From Flavobacteriales bacterium (GTDB lineage: Bacteria > Bacteroidota > Bacteroidia > Flavobacteriales_F > PHOS-HE28), in assembly GCA_020635725.1 (NCBI GenBank), contig JACJZF010000013.1:1-64000 (forward strand): 64,000 nucleotides of DNA, read 5' to 3'. Of the stretch, positions 17,079-24,407 are shown piece after piece. A program made the position numbers and the translations under genes. Below the pieces are notes generated by a model. That model was not told where the DNA came from. It made no database searches and saw only the letters and a program-made list of their open reading frames with translations. Every line of letters starts with the position of its first letter. The first letter of the stretch is position 1.

Positions 17079-17243
17079 ATGAACAGCTTGATCAATCTCC
17101 TCATCGTTCTCCTCATCGTGGGCTGGCTCGTCGGATTCATCGGCTTCCATGCGATGGTCGGCAACCTCATCCATATCCTGTTGATCGTGGCGGTGATCGC
17201 CATCGTCTTCCGGCTGATCTCCGACCGGAAATCGGACCTCTAG
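17079..17243 (+). CDS. lmo0937-family small membrane protein
   Basis: 54 residues: MNSLINLLIVLLIVGWLVGFIGF, a short loop with NLIHILLIVAVIAIVFRLI and a charged tail SDRKSDL. Two membrane helices with the VGWLVGF and NLIHILLIVAVIA motifs mark the lmo0937 family. ATGs at 17043 and 17058 in the same frame would only add polar residues. A weak GG-N10-GC match (16971-16986) overlaps the kinase stop codon. Function unknown; often found near stress regulators in Bacteroidota as far as I recall. Confidence 0.85.
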   Translation: MNSLINLLIVLLIVGWLVGFIGFHAMVGNLIHILLIVAVIAIVFRLISDRKSDL

Positions 17244-17255
17244 GCAACGCCTCGC

Positions 17256-18833
17256 ATGCTGCCCGGGAAGCGCAAGCCATTGCAGGCGATCCTCATCATC
17301 GCATGCGTACTGTGCGCATCCCTCCTGCTGCTCGACACGATCGTGCACCGAGAAGCACGGCGCAGGCTGGAACGCTACGTCCATGACCAGGGCCTGCGAC
17401 TCGCTCCTGGGTACGATTTGACGTTGAACCTTTTTCGCGGCCGTGCTTGCATCGCCTCAGCGCGCCTCCTGCCCATCGTCTCTTCGAAGCGGCATCCACT
17501 CGAGCTGCACGGCCGGGTTGATACGGTGCTGGTCAATGGCTTTTCCCTTCTCGGGTACTTGCGAACCGGCGAACTGCATGCACACGAACTCAACTTGGTT
17601 GCAGATAGCCTCGAAGGACGATTCTTCACACCGGCGCACCAGGCAGCCCGGAAGCGCGAGGATCCGCCGCTGATCGCCATCGACGACGTGCGGGTGCGTC
17701 TTCGTAGAACGAATTGGTCACGCTCGGATTCGGATACGACCGAGGTCAGCTTGAACGAGCTCGCGCTGCGAGTCAAGAACTGGCGATTCGGCGCCGATAA
17801 CAGCCTGACCTCGACGATGGAGGAGTCCCATCTTGAGCTCGATGACCTTCAACTCAGGCATGGCGACGCGATGCGCCTGCGCGTAGCCGACACGCGATAT
17901 GACCAAACCGCGGGCGTATTCGAGCTACGGAGCGTATTCGCTGGGCCTGTTGCTGATTCGGTGCGCGCGTTGGCATCGCGAGAGCCCTTGGAGAAGGATG
18001 TTATCAGCGCGCAAGTGGACACGATCCGCATCTGCGGCCTCGACCTCAACGGACTGCTCGAACAATCGGCGCTCCGATGCGACTCGGTCGTCGTTCGCGG
18101 CGGCACGGTGCACGTGGCCCGCGACAAGACGCTGCCAGACCCGGCTTGGCGCCATCGTCCCCTGCCTTCGGTATTCCTGCGTACGTTGAACGGCACTCGG
18201 TGGGGATCGCTGATCACGCATCGGTTGGATGTGACCTATTGGGAGCGCAGCCGCCCCGATGCCGACTATGCCCGCATCCCGTTCACGGGCATCCAGGCAT
18301 CCATCATCGACCATGGCGCCCTGGCAGCGGCACCGGCGTATGTGACGCTCGATGCCAGTGCCATCGCCTTCGAGGGCACGCCTGTTCGATTGCGCGTGGT
18401 AATTGACCACCGCGCCACGGACGAAGCGATGCATGTGAGCGCTCACGTGGGCGCGCTTCCGCTCAGTGATCTTCAACAAGCGACTGGCAATCTCATGGGC
18501 GTTGAGGCCCAGCGCGGCGCCATGGACACCATGGTGCTGCACATGCGCGTGAACGACCGCGCCGGCCGTGGCCACATCTGGGTGGCATACTCAGATGTGA
18601 AGCTGCGCGCGCGCAGCCGGAAGGAGAAGAGCCCATTAAGCGATATCGCCAGCACGGTGCTCAATGCCATCATCGTGTCGAATCGGAACGAAGGCCGCGA
18701 CAAGCTGGGGTGGGTATCCTTCGACTATGAGCGGCGCCGCGACCGTGGGTTCTTCAATGCCCTGTGGCTAGGCATGCGATCGGGGCTGACCGAGGCCATG
18801 CTCCCACGCTTCTTGCAACTTGCTGCTTCGTAA
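17256..18833 (+). CDS. AsmA/DUF748-like membrane-anchored protein
   Basis: 525 residues: N-terminal membrane helix (LQAILIIACVLCASLLLLDTIV), then a long beta-rich periplasmic region with LTLNLFRGRACIASARLLPI, VNGFSLLGYLRTGELHAHELNLV, ELRVADTRYD-like strands and a late helix region (DIASTVLNAIIVSNRNEGRDKLGWVSFDYERRRDRGFFNALWLGMRSGL). The C-terminal 'VSFDYERRRDRGFFNALWLGMRSGL' is typical of a Bacteroidota group of AsmA-like proteins. It lies 12 nt after the lmo0937-like gene, so an operon is likely. Exact function unknown; a role at the cell envelope is inference. Confidence 0.68.
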   Translation: MLPGKRKPLQAILIIACVLCASLLLLDTIVHREARRRLERYVHDQGLRLAPGYDLTLNLFRGRACIASARLLPIVSSKRHPLELHGRVDTVLVNGFSLLGYLRTGELHAHELNLVADSLEGRFFTPAHQAARKREDPPLIAIDDVRVRLRRTNWSRSDSDTTEVSLNELALRVKNWRFGADNSLTSTMEESHLELDDLQLRHGDAMRLRVADTRYDQTAGVFELRSVFAGPVADSVRALASREPLEKDVISAQVDTIRICGLDLNGLLEQSALRCDSVVVRGGTVHVARDKTLPDPAWRHRPLPSVFLRTLNGTRWGSLITHRLDVTYWERSRPDADYARIPFTGIQASIIDHGALAAAPAYVTLDASAIAFEGTPVRLRVVIDHRATDEAMHVSAHVGALPLSDLQQATGNLMGVEAQRGAMDTMVLHMRVNDRAGRGHIWVAYSDVKLRARSRKEKSPLSDIASTVLNAIIVSNRNEGRDKLGWVSFDYERRRDRGFFNALWLGMRSGLTEAMLPRFLQLAAS

Positions 18834-18848
18834 CCCGATGCAGCGAGA

Positions 18849-19295
18849 TCACGCCGCTTCATCGACTTCTTGATCCTCTTCCTTGGCCTTGCTCGTGAAG
18901 CGCCGGAAGAGCATCAAGGCGGCACCGGCAACGGCCATGATGATGTCGATGCGACGACGCTTGCGCGCGCGGGCCACGCCATTGGTCAAGAGATGCATGA
19001 CTCCCTTCACCAGAAGGTTGCGTCCGGAGCCCGGCCCGAGGAATGATTCGAGCACGCTGAACGCTGTGGTTAGCCAGGCCTCCATGCCGCCATGGGGTGC
19101 CTGGCGCAAGCGACGCACAGGGGCCCAGGCACCGATCAGGCCGGATACCGCGGATCCGATCAATTCGCTTCGGACCTCGGCATCCCCGAGCATTTCCATG
19201 CGCGTGCTGATGCGCTGAGCCGTCGCGTCGCGGCTGATGCGCAGCGTGGCCAGCTCAGCTTGAAAGACCTTGAGATCGGTGATTCTATTCTCCAT
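18849..19295 (-). CDS. Small membrane-associated protein of unknown function
   Basis: 148 residues from MENRITDLKVFQAELATLRISRD; helical, with Gly/Ala-rich stretches (IGSAVSGLIGAWAPVRRL), a hydrophobic segment IDIIMAVAGAALMLFRRF near the C-terminus and a charged tail. An ATG four codons upstream (19307) is also possible. It overlaps the holin-X-like gene by 11 nt (19285-19295), which indicates translational coupling. No family recognised with confidence. Confidence 0.65.
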   Translation of the reverse strand: MENRITDLKVFQAELATLRISRDATAQRISTRMEMLGDAEVRSELIGSAVSGLIGAWAPVRRLRQAPHGGMEAWLTTAFSVLESFLGPGSGRNLLVKGVMHLLTNGVARARKRRRIDIIMAVAGAALMLFRRFTSKAKEEDQEVDEAA

Positions 19296-19692
19296 GCAAG
19301 AGATCATTGAGGCGTGCTACCATGAAGCGGTCCCGTGCACCGGCGCGCCACCACAGCATGAAGCCGATGAGGAGAATCGCGTAGACCAGCGCCACCGCAC
19401 CGAAACCGAGAACGTCGGATTCGAGTAGCGCGCTCAGATACCAAGCGAGCGCGAGTGAAAGGAACAGCGCCACGCCGGCTCCGAACAGGACCAGCGCTCC
19501 TTTGAACAGCGCGCCGGCAAGCATCTGCGCGGCTTTGTACGACGCATCGAGCTTCACCAGCCTGACCTGCTGTTGGACATAGGTGCGGATATCCGATGCC
19601 ATCCCTTGAGAGAACTCGGCGAAGTCGGATCCGAGCGCGCCGGTGCGTTCATCGTCCGCTTCGGAATGCTGCGCGCCTTGATGTGATTTCAT
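19285..19692 (-). CDS. Holin-X-like (DUF1469) small membrane protein
   Basis: 135 residues from MKSHQGAQHSEADDERTG; the upstream ATG at 19809 adds 39 residues of no signal character and is rejected. An N-terminal soluble helix (FAEFSQGMASDIRTYVQQQVRLVKLDASYKAAQ) is followed by two membrane helices (GALVLFGAGVALFLSLALAWYL and GFGAVALVYAILLIGFMLWW). This matches the 'phage holin family / DUF1469' group found near stress genes; despite the name nothing indicates a phage. A good sigma-54-like site lies 29 nt upstream of the ATG. Confidence 0.75.
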   Translation of the reverse strand: MKSHQGAQHSEADDERTGALGSDFAEFSQGMASDIRTYVQQQVRLVKLDASYKAAQMLAGALFKGALVLFGAGVALFLSLALAWYLSALLESDVLGFGAVALVYAILLIGFMLWWRAGARDRFMVARLNDLLHGE

Positions 19693-19720
19693 GCTGTGCG
19701 GTTCGGTCACGGCTGCTTCG

Positions 19721-19736
19721 ACCAACAATGCTGCCA
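19721..19736 (-). promoter_or_regulatory. Candidate sigma-54 promoter for holin-X-like gene pair
   Basis: On the minus strand: TGGCAGCATTGTTGGT. It keeps TGGCA at -24 and TTG at -12 with exact spacing; only the final GC is GG. It predicts a leader of about 17 nt. This is the best such site seen by eye in the window. Confidence 0.4.
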
Positions 19737-19925
19737 GCCGCGCGCTCGTGCGGTGGTGCGCGATTCCACGGTGCGCAGCCCGCCACGTGGGGAACGAACT
19801 GCCCGCCATGGGGTCAGTGCTTCCTCAGCGCAAGCGTGGAATGAGGAACCCGTCAACAGCGATTTCGTGCGCGATACCCCCGTTCTCCGATGCGCCAGCA
19901 CCTGATCCGGACTCATCCGCGCAGC

Positions 19926-19941
19926 TGGTCCCGTTCTTGTC
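19926..19941 (+). promoter_or_regulatory. Candidate sigma-54 promoter for small lipoprotein
   Basis: TGGTCCCGTTCTTGTC: TGG and TTG at the expected -24/-12 positions and spacing, with T in place of the final C of GC. It lies 29 nt before the lipoprotein ATG, leaving a leader near 18 nt. Confidence 0.3.
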
Positions 19942-19970
19942 CGACCGCTGGCACAACAACATCACCTACC

Positions 19971-20429
19971 ATGAGAACCATCGCTCTTGCCACTGCATCG
20001 CTCTTCAGCCTATCGCTCCTGCTCGCCGCGTGCGGGGAGAAACACCCCAGTGAATCCGACAAGCTCGAATCGAAAGTCGATGCTGCCATGGACGACCTCC
20101 GCAAAGGCAAGGAGGAAGCAAGCGCCGAACTCCGTGAGCTGCGCGAGGACCTCGCCGTGGAGCAAGCCAAGGCCGAGGAGCGCCTGAAGGACCCGAAGCT
20201 CACCGCCGAGCAGCGCAGCGAATGGGAGGCCTTCAAGGACGATGTTGACCAGCAGATCCAGCGGATCGACCGCCAGTTGGACGATGTGAACGCCGCCACC
20301 GCGGAGACCTGGAATGACGTGAAGTCCGCGACGAAGAAGGCGGTTGATGAAACCGGCGACTGGTTCAAGCGCCAAGCCGAGAAGATCGACCGCAAGACGG
20401 ACGCCGACGCCGATCACGACGGGCACTAG
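19971..20429 (+). CDS. Small helical lipoprotein
   Basis: 152 residues: MRTIALATASLFSLSLLLAAC lipoprotein signal (lipobox LAAC), then an acidic/basic helical region (KLESKVDAAMDDLRKGKEEASAELRELREDLAVEQAKAEERLKDPKL) and a second helix ending DADADHDGH. The AMDDLRKG-KEEASAEL and DVKSATKKAVDETGDWF repeats resemble apolipoprotein-like stress lipoproteins. Start chosen at the lipoprotein Met. Divergent from the holin-X-like gene; both have sigma-54-like sites in the shared gap. Confidence 0.78.
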   Translation: MRTIALATASLFSLSLLLAACGEKHPSESDKLESKVDAAMDDLRKGKEEASAELRELREDLAVEQAKAEERLKDPKLTAEQRSEWEAFKDDVDQQIQRIDRQLDDVNAATAETWNDVKSATKKAVDETGDWFKRQAEKIDRKTDADADHDGH

Positions 20430-20538
20430 CTGACACCACCCCCTGCACGGCGCGGGGTTCGAGGAGCGGGTCGCTTGCGGGAGCAGGCGGCCCGTTCTTC
20501 TGGGCCACAGGCGCACTGGGCGGGGCCCGTCGGCGTTC

Positions 20539-20546
20539 TACCTTCG
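20539..20546 (+). promoter_or_regulatory. Candidate -7 box TACCTTCG, 6 nt before rmuC ATG
   Basis: One mismatch to TAnnTTTG. If used, the transcript would begin within a few bases of the ATG, leaving almost no leader. Confidence 0.3.
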
Positions 20547-20552
20547 TGACCC

Positions 20553-21860
20553 ATGCCGCTCAGCGCGTTCCTCATCGGCCTGCTCTCGGGCATCCTGCTC
20601 TGCGCCGCAGCCGCTGCTTGGTGGTGGCACGCACGATCGATGAAGGCGCTGCAGCCCTTGCAAGAGCAGCACGCACGCGAACGTGCCGAACTGACCGCGC
20701 GATTGCAGAGAGCGGAGGAAGAGACCGGACAGGCGCGGGCCAACGTCGTCACCCTGAACCGTTCCCTCGCGGCGGAAGAAGAGCGATCACGCGCCTTGGA
20801 GAACCGCCTGCAGGAGCAAAAAGCCGAGCTCGAGCAGTTGCAGGCGCGCATGACCACGGAATTCGAGAACATCGCGAACAGGCTGCTCAGCGAACGAGGC
20901 AAGGCCTTGAACGAGCAGCAGCAGGAACGCCTGGGCAGCATCCTGAAGCCGCTGCAGGAACGCATCCGGGACTTCGAGGAGAAAGTGCAGAAAGCCTATG
21001 AGGAGGAAGGGCGCCAGCGGTTCGCCCTGAAGAGCGAGGTGATGAGATTGGTGGAGCAGAACCAGCGGTTGAGCCAGGAGGCCAACGACCTCACGCGCGC
21101 GCTGAAGGGCGATGCGCAGGCGCAAGGCGCATGGGGTGAGATGATCCTGGAGCGCGTGCTGGAATCATCGGGTCTGGTACGTGGCCAGGAATACACCATG
21201 CAGGAGAGCACCACGCTGGCCGATGGCTCCCGCCTGCGACCCGATGCGGTGGTGATGCTTCCGGAGGACAAGCATCTGATCATCGACAGCAAGGTGAGCC
21301 TGGTCCACTATGAGCGCTTCGCCGCCACCACGGATGAAGCGGAGCGCGAACGGCTGTTGCGCCTGCATGTGGAGAGCCTCAGGGCCCATGCGAAGGGACT
21401 GTCCGACAAGGATTACAACCAGCTCTACGGCGTGCGCAGCGTCGATTTCGTGCTGATGTTCGTGCCCGTGGAACCCGCTTTCCTCCTGGCCTTGCGCGAG
21501 CGGCCGGAGATCTTCCAGGAGGCCTACGACCGGCAGGTGGTGATGGTGACGCACAGCACCTTGATGGCCACCCTGCGCACCGTGCATGGCATCTGGAAGA
21601 ACGAGCGCATCGCGCGGAACCACCTGGAGATCGCCGAGCGCGCGGGATCGCTCTACGAGAAGTTCGTGGGGTTCACCGAGGACCTGGGCCGCATCGGCAA
21701 GCATGTGATCGATGCGAAGGAGAGTTACGAGAAGGCGCTCGGCAAGCTCAGTGAGGGCCCGGGCAATCTCGTGCGCCAGGTGGAGATGCTGAAGAAGCTG
21801 GGAGCGAAGACCAACAAGGGCATCAACGAGAAGCTGCTGGCCCGCTCAACCGAGGAATGA
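20553..21860 (+). CDS. rmuC: DNA recombination protein RmuC
   Basis: 435 residues: one N-terminal membrane helix (FLIGLLSGILLCAAAAAWWWH), a coiled coil to about residue 150, and the RmuC domain with GAWGEMILERVLESSGLVRGQEY, RPDAVVMLPEDKHLIIDSKVSL, DYNQLYGVRSVDFVLMFVPVEPAFLLAL and VMVTHSTLMATLRTVHGIWKNE. RmuC proteins limit DNA inversions and have a nuclease-like fold. The stop overlaps the next start (ATGA), so it is coupled to the GWxTD gene. Confidence 0.94.
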   Translation: MPLSAFLIGLLSGILLCAAAAAWWWHARSMKALQPLQEQHARERAELTARLQRAEEETGQARANVVTLNRSLAAEEERSRALENRLQEQKAELEQLQARMTTEFENIANRLLSERGKALNEQQQERLGSILKPLQERIRDFEEKVQKAYEEEGRQRFALKSEVMRLVEQNQRLSQEANDLTRALKGDAQAQGAWGEMILERVLESSGLVRGQEYTMQESTTLADGSRLRPDAVVMLPEDKHLIIDSKVSLVHYERFAATTDEAERERLLRLHVESLRAHAKGLSDKDYNQLYGVRSVDFVLMFVPVEPAFLLALRERPEIFQEAYDRQVVMVTHSTLMATLRTVHGIWKNERIARNHLEIAERAGSLYEKFVGFTEDLGRIGKHVIDAKESYEKALGKLSEGPGNLVRQVEMLKKLGAKTNKGINEKLLARSTEE

Positions 21861-23140
21861 CCATGCGCGCAATGTCCGGCATCGCTCTTCTTGGCTGCGT
21901 AGCTGCTCTGCACCTGGGCTGCGGAAGCAGCGCACCGGCGGTTCAGCGGGACAACCTGGCCTACCTCTATGGCAAAGGGCCGAATAACCTGCGGGTGCAG
22001 GCTCGGGTGTACCATGAGAGCGCGGAACGCAGCCTCATCCATTACAAGCTGAACACCGCGGACCTGCTGTACAAGGGCGATGGCGGCGGCGGGCCCTTCA
22101 AGGCGCAGGTACGTGTGACCTACAGCACCTACAGCGATGCCTCCACCAAGCATCTGCTCGATAGCGCGAGCACGCTCGTGACGGACAAGAGCGACCTGCC
22201 CGCCGAAGAGCGCGAATTGATCGGCACCATGGAACTGCGCCGCCGGCCAGGCGCTGCATTCAGCGTGATCGTCACGGCCCGCGACCTGAATCGAGACAAT
22301 GAGAGCTCGATCTTGCTACTCGTGGAAGCCGAGCCCCAGGCCTCGACGCAGTATTACATGCCCATCGACCCCGCGAACGGGCTGCCGCTCTTCACCGACC
22401 ACCTGCCTGCCGGCCGTGCCGTGAGCGTACGCTGCGAGCGATGCGTCGGCGATAGCGTGCGCATCACGCACCGGCCCGTGATCGCCGGGCTGCCCTCCCC
22501 GGTGTTCTCCGGAGATCATCGCGCGCGCACGGACCCCGCTCCAGACAGCACCTTCAGCCTACTAGCCGATGCCGATGGCCGCATCGACCTGGGCATGCCA
22601 CCGGTGGGTTCATACCTCTTGCGGACAGGGACCGACACGATCGGCTTCGCGCTGCATGTATTGGAGAAAGCGTATCCCTATGTGGACCACGTGATGGACC
22701 TGCTGGGGCCGCTGCGCTACATCACTTCCACCCAGGAATTCGAGCGCATGGCCAACGACACCAACGCGCGCAAGGCCGTGGAACGCTTCTGGCTGGATGC
22801 GACCGGTGAGCGTGAACGCGCGCGCGATGCCATCCGCATCTATTACGGGCGCGTGGAGAATGCCAATCGTCACTTCAGCGCCGATGTCGAAGGCTGGCGC
22901 ACGGACCGGGGCCTGGTGCACATCATCTTCGGCACGCCCACCACCATTTACCGTGGCAGCAACGGTGAGACCTGGATCTATGGCGAGGAAAGCAACCTGA
23001 TGAGCCTCACCTTCAACTTCACGCGTCGCAAGAGCGCCATCACCGGCAACGATTACGTGCTGCAGCGCGACCCGATGCTCAAAGGCGCCTGGTACCGCAA
23101 CGTGGAGAGCTGGCGCAACGGGCGGGTCTATCAGAACTAG
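21857..23140 (+). CDS. GWxTD-domain lipoprotein
   Basis: 427 residues with lipoprotein-like signal (MSGIALLGCVAALHLGCGSS). The C-terminal domain contains the defining GWRTDRGLVHIIFGTP followed by ETWIYG, the GWxTD domain of Bacteroidota. The N-terminal half is a beta-rich region of unknown fold. Function not known for the family; its location in the envelope is clear from the signal. ATG at 21857 overlaps the rmuC stop by 4 nt; a second ATG two codons later is also possible. Confidence 0.85.
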   Translation: MTMRAMSGIALLGCVAALHLGCGSSAPAVQRDNLAYLYGKGPNNLRVQARVYHESAERSLIHYKLNTADLLYKGDGGGGPFKAQVRVTYSTYSDASTKHLLDSASTLVTDKSDLPAEERELIGTMELRRRPGAAFSVIVTARDLNRDNESSILLLVEAEPQASTQYYMPIDPANGLPLFTDHLPAGRAVSVRCERCVGDSVRITHRPVIAGLPSPVFSGDHRARTDPAPDSTFSLLADADGRIDLGMPPVGSYLLRTGTDTIGFALHVLEKAYPYVDHVMDLLGPLRYITSTQEFERMANDTNARKAVERFWLDATGERERARDAIRIYYGRVENANRHFSADVEGWRTDRGLVHIIFGTPTTIYRGSNGETWIYGEESNLMSLTFNFTRRKSAITGNDYVLQRDPMLKGAWYRNVESWRNGRVYQN

Positions 23141-23176
23141 GCCAGGGCCAATCCGCCGAACACCGACCTTTGGCCC

Positions 23177-23914
23177 ATGGCCGATAAAGACCTGGTGTGC
23201 GGGGTGTGGCCCGTGATCGAAGCGATACGGGCAGGCAAGAACGTGGAGAAGATCCTGCTTCGGCGTGAGGCCGGGGGCGATGGCATCCGAGAAATACGCT
23301 CCCTGGCCTTGGACCGCGGCATCCCCTGGCAACCTGTGCCCGTGGAGAAACTGGATCGGCTCACGCGCACCGAGCACCAAGGCGTGATCGCGCTGCTGAG
23401 CCCGGTGGAGGAGCAAGACCTCGATGAAGTGATCAGCATGGCCTACGAACGGGGTGAGACGCCCCTGATCGTAGCGTTGGACAACGTCACCGACGTGCGT
23501 AATCTGGGCGCTATCGCGCGTAGCGCGGAGTGCTTCGGTGCCCATGGCCTGCTGGTGCCGAAGCAGAACACGGCACGGCTGGGCAGCGATGCCGTGAAGA
23601 GCAGCGCCGGCGCCCTGCTTCGCAAACCGGTATGCCGTATGTCTCGCCTCAGCGACGGTCTCCACCGGGCCCGTGCGCATGGGCTGCGCATCATCGCCCT
23701 GAGCGAGCGCGGCACGGCTGAGCTGCGACAGGCTGATCTCGCAGGTCCGCTGGTGGTGGTGCTCGGCGCGGAGGGCGAAGGCATCTCTGAATCCGTGCTC
23801 CGCATGGCCGATGAGCTGGTACGCATACCCATGGCCGGCGACATCGGCTCGTTGAATGTGAGTGTCGCAGCCGGGGTGGCCTTGCACGAGGTGCTCCTTC
23901 GCCGGCGAGGCTGA
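23177..23914 (+). CDS. rlmB: 23S rRNA (guanosine-2'-O-)-methyltransferase, TrmH/SpoU family
   Basis: 245 residues. N-terminal substrate-binding domain with CGVWPVIEAIRAG, then the SPOUT domain with motif 1 LDNVTDVRNLGAIARSAECFG, motif 2 VVVLGAEGEGI and motif 3 IPMAGDIGSLNVSVAAGVALHE, which forms the trefoil knot. RlmB methylates G2251 in E. coli numbering; the assignment to RlmB rather than TrmH rests on the N-terminal domain and length. Short gap from the GWxTD gene. Confidence 0.9.
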   Translation: MADKDLVCGVWPVIEAIRAGKNVEKILLRREAGGDGIREIRSLALDRGIPWQPVPVEKLDRLTRTEHQGVIALLSPVEEQDLDEVISMAYERGETPLIVALDNVTDVRNLGAIARSAECFGAHGLLVPKQNTARLGSDAVKSSAGALLRKPVCRMSRLSDGLHRARAHGLRIIALSERGTAELRQADLAGPLVVVLGAEGEGISESVLRMADELVRIPMAGDIGSLNVSVAAGVALHEVLLRRRG

Positions 23915-24035
23915 TTCCCTCGCTTTCCTGGAGCGCCGCTCCTGGGAACCTTCCGGTCGATCGGCCGGTATAAGGCACCCAGTGAACGACCGGCTAAACG
24001 GGCTACTCTCCCGCAAAGCCCTGAACTCCAGGACC

Positions 24036-24407
24036 ATGAAGCAAATCATCCGCTTCGTATGGCTGATGGCGTTAACCAGCGCCATCGCCCTCTGCCCCCG
24101 GAAGGCACACGCCCAGCGTGCGGCCGAGCATCCGGACGTGAACTACGCCGTCCGGATCGCGGGCCTCACCGCGCAGGACCGTGACCAGGTTCAACAGGAG
24201 CTGAGCCATCGTACAGACCTACGCCTCGTGTACGCCTGTGTCCCTGCGGGCATCCTGGTCTTCGCCGGCCAACAAGGCACACCGAAATCGGCGGCTCGTC
24301 AGCGCGCGCTGCCCGTGCTGAACGCACGCATCGGCGCATCACGCATCACGGACCTTGAACAAGGCATCGCCGAGGCGGAAGCGGCCTGCGCCCAAATCCG
24401 GAACTGA
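24036..24407 (+). CDS. Small exported protein preceding the giant adhesin
   Basis: 123 residues with signal peptide (KQIIRFVWLMALTSAIALCPRKAHAQ). The mature part alternates strands and helices (NYAVRIAG, TAQDRDQVQQELSHR, TDLRLVYACVPAGILVFAG, then a helix), which loosely suggests a ferredoxin-like fold, but no family is recognised. Its stop overlaps the adhesin ATG by 1 nt, so the two are almost certainly co-translated. A role in adhesin export or folding is inference. The longer upstream frame is rejected because it overlaps rlmB. Confidence 0.7.
   Translation: MKQIIRFVWLMALTSAIALCPRKAHAQRAAEHPDVNYAVRIAGLTAQDRDQVQQELSHRTDLRLVYACVPAGILVFAGQQGTPKSAARQRALPVLNARIGASRITDLEQGIAEAEAACAQIRN

Noticed and set aside
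19285..19692. Prophage remnant suggested by the holin-like gene
   Set aside because: No other phage genes are near, and this holin-X-like family is common beside stress genes; the name alone does not show a phage.
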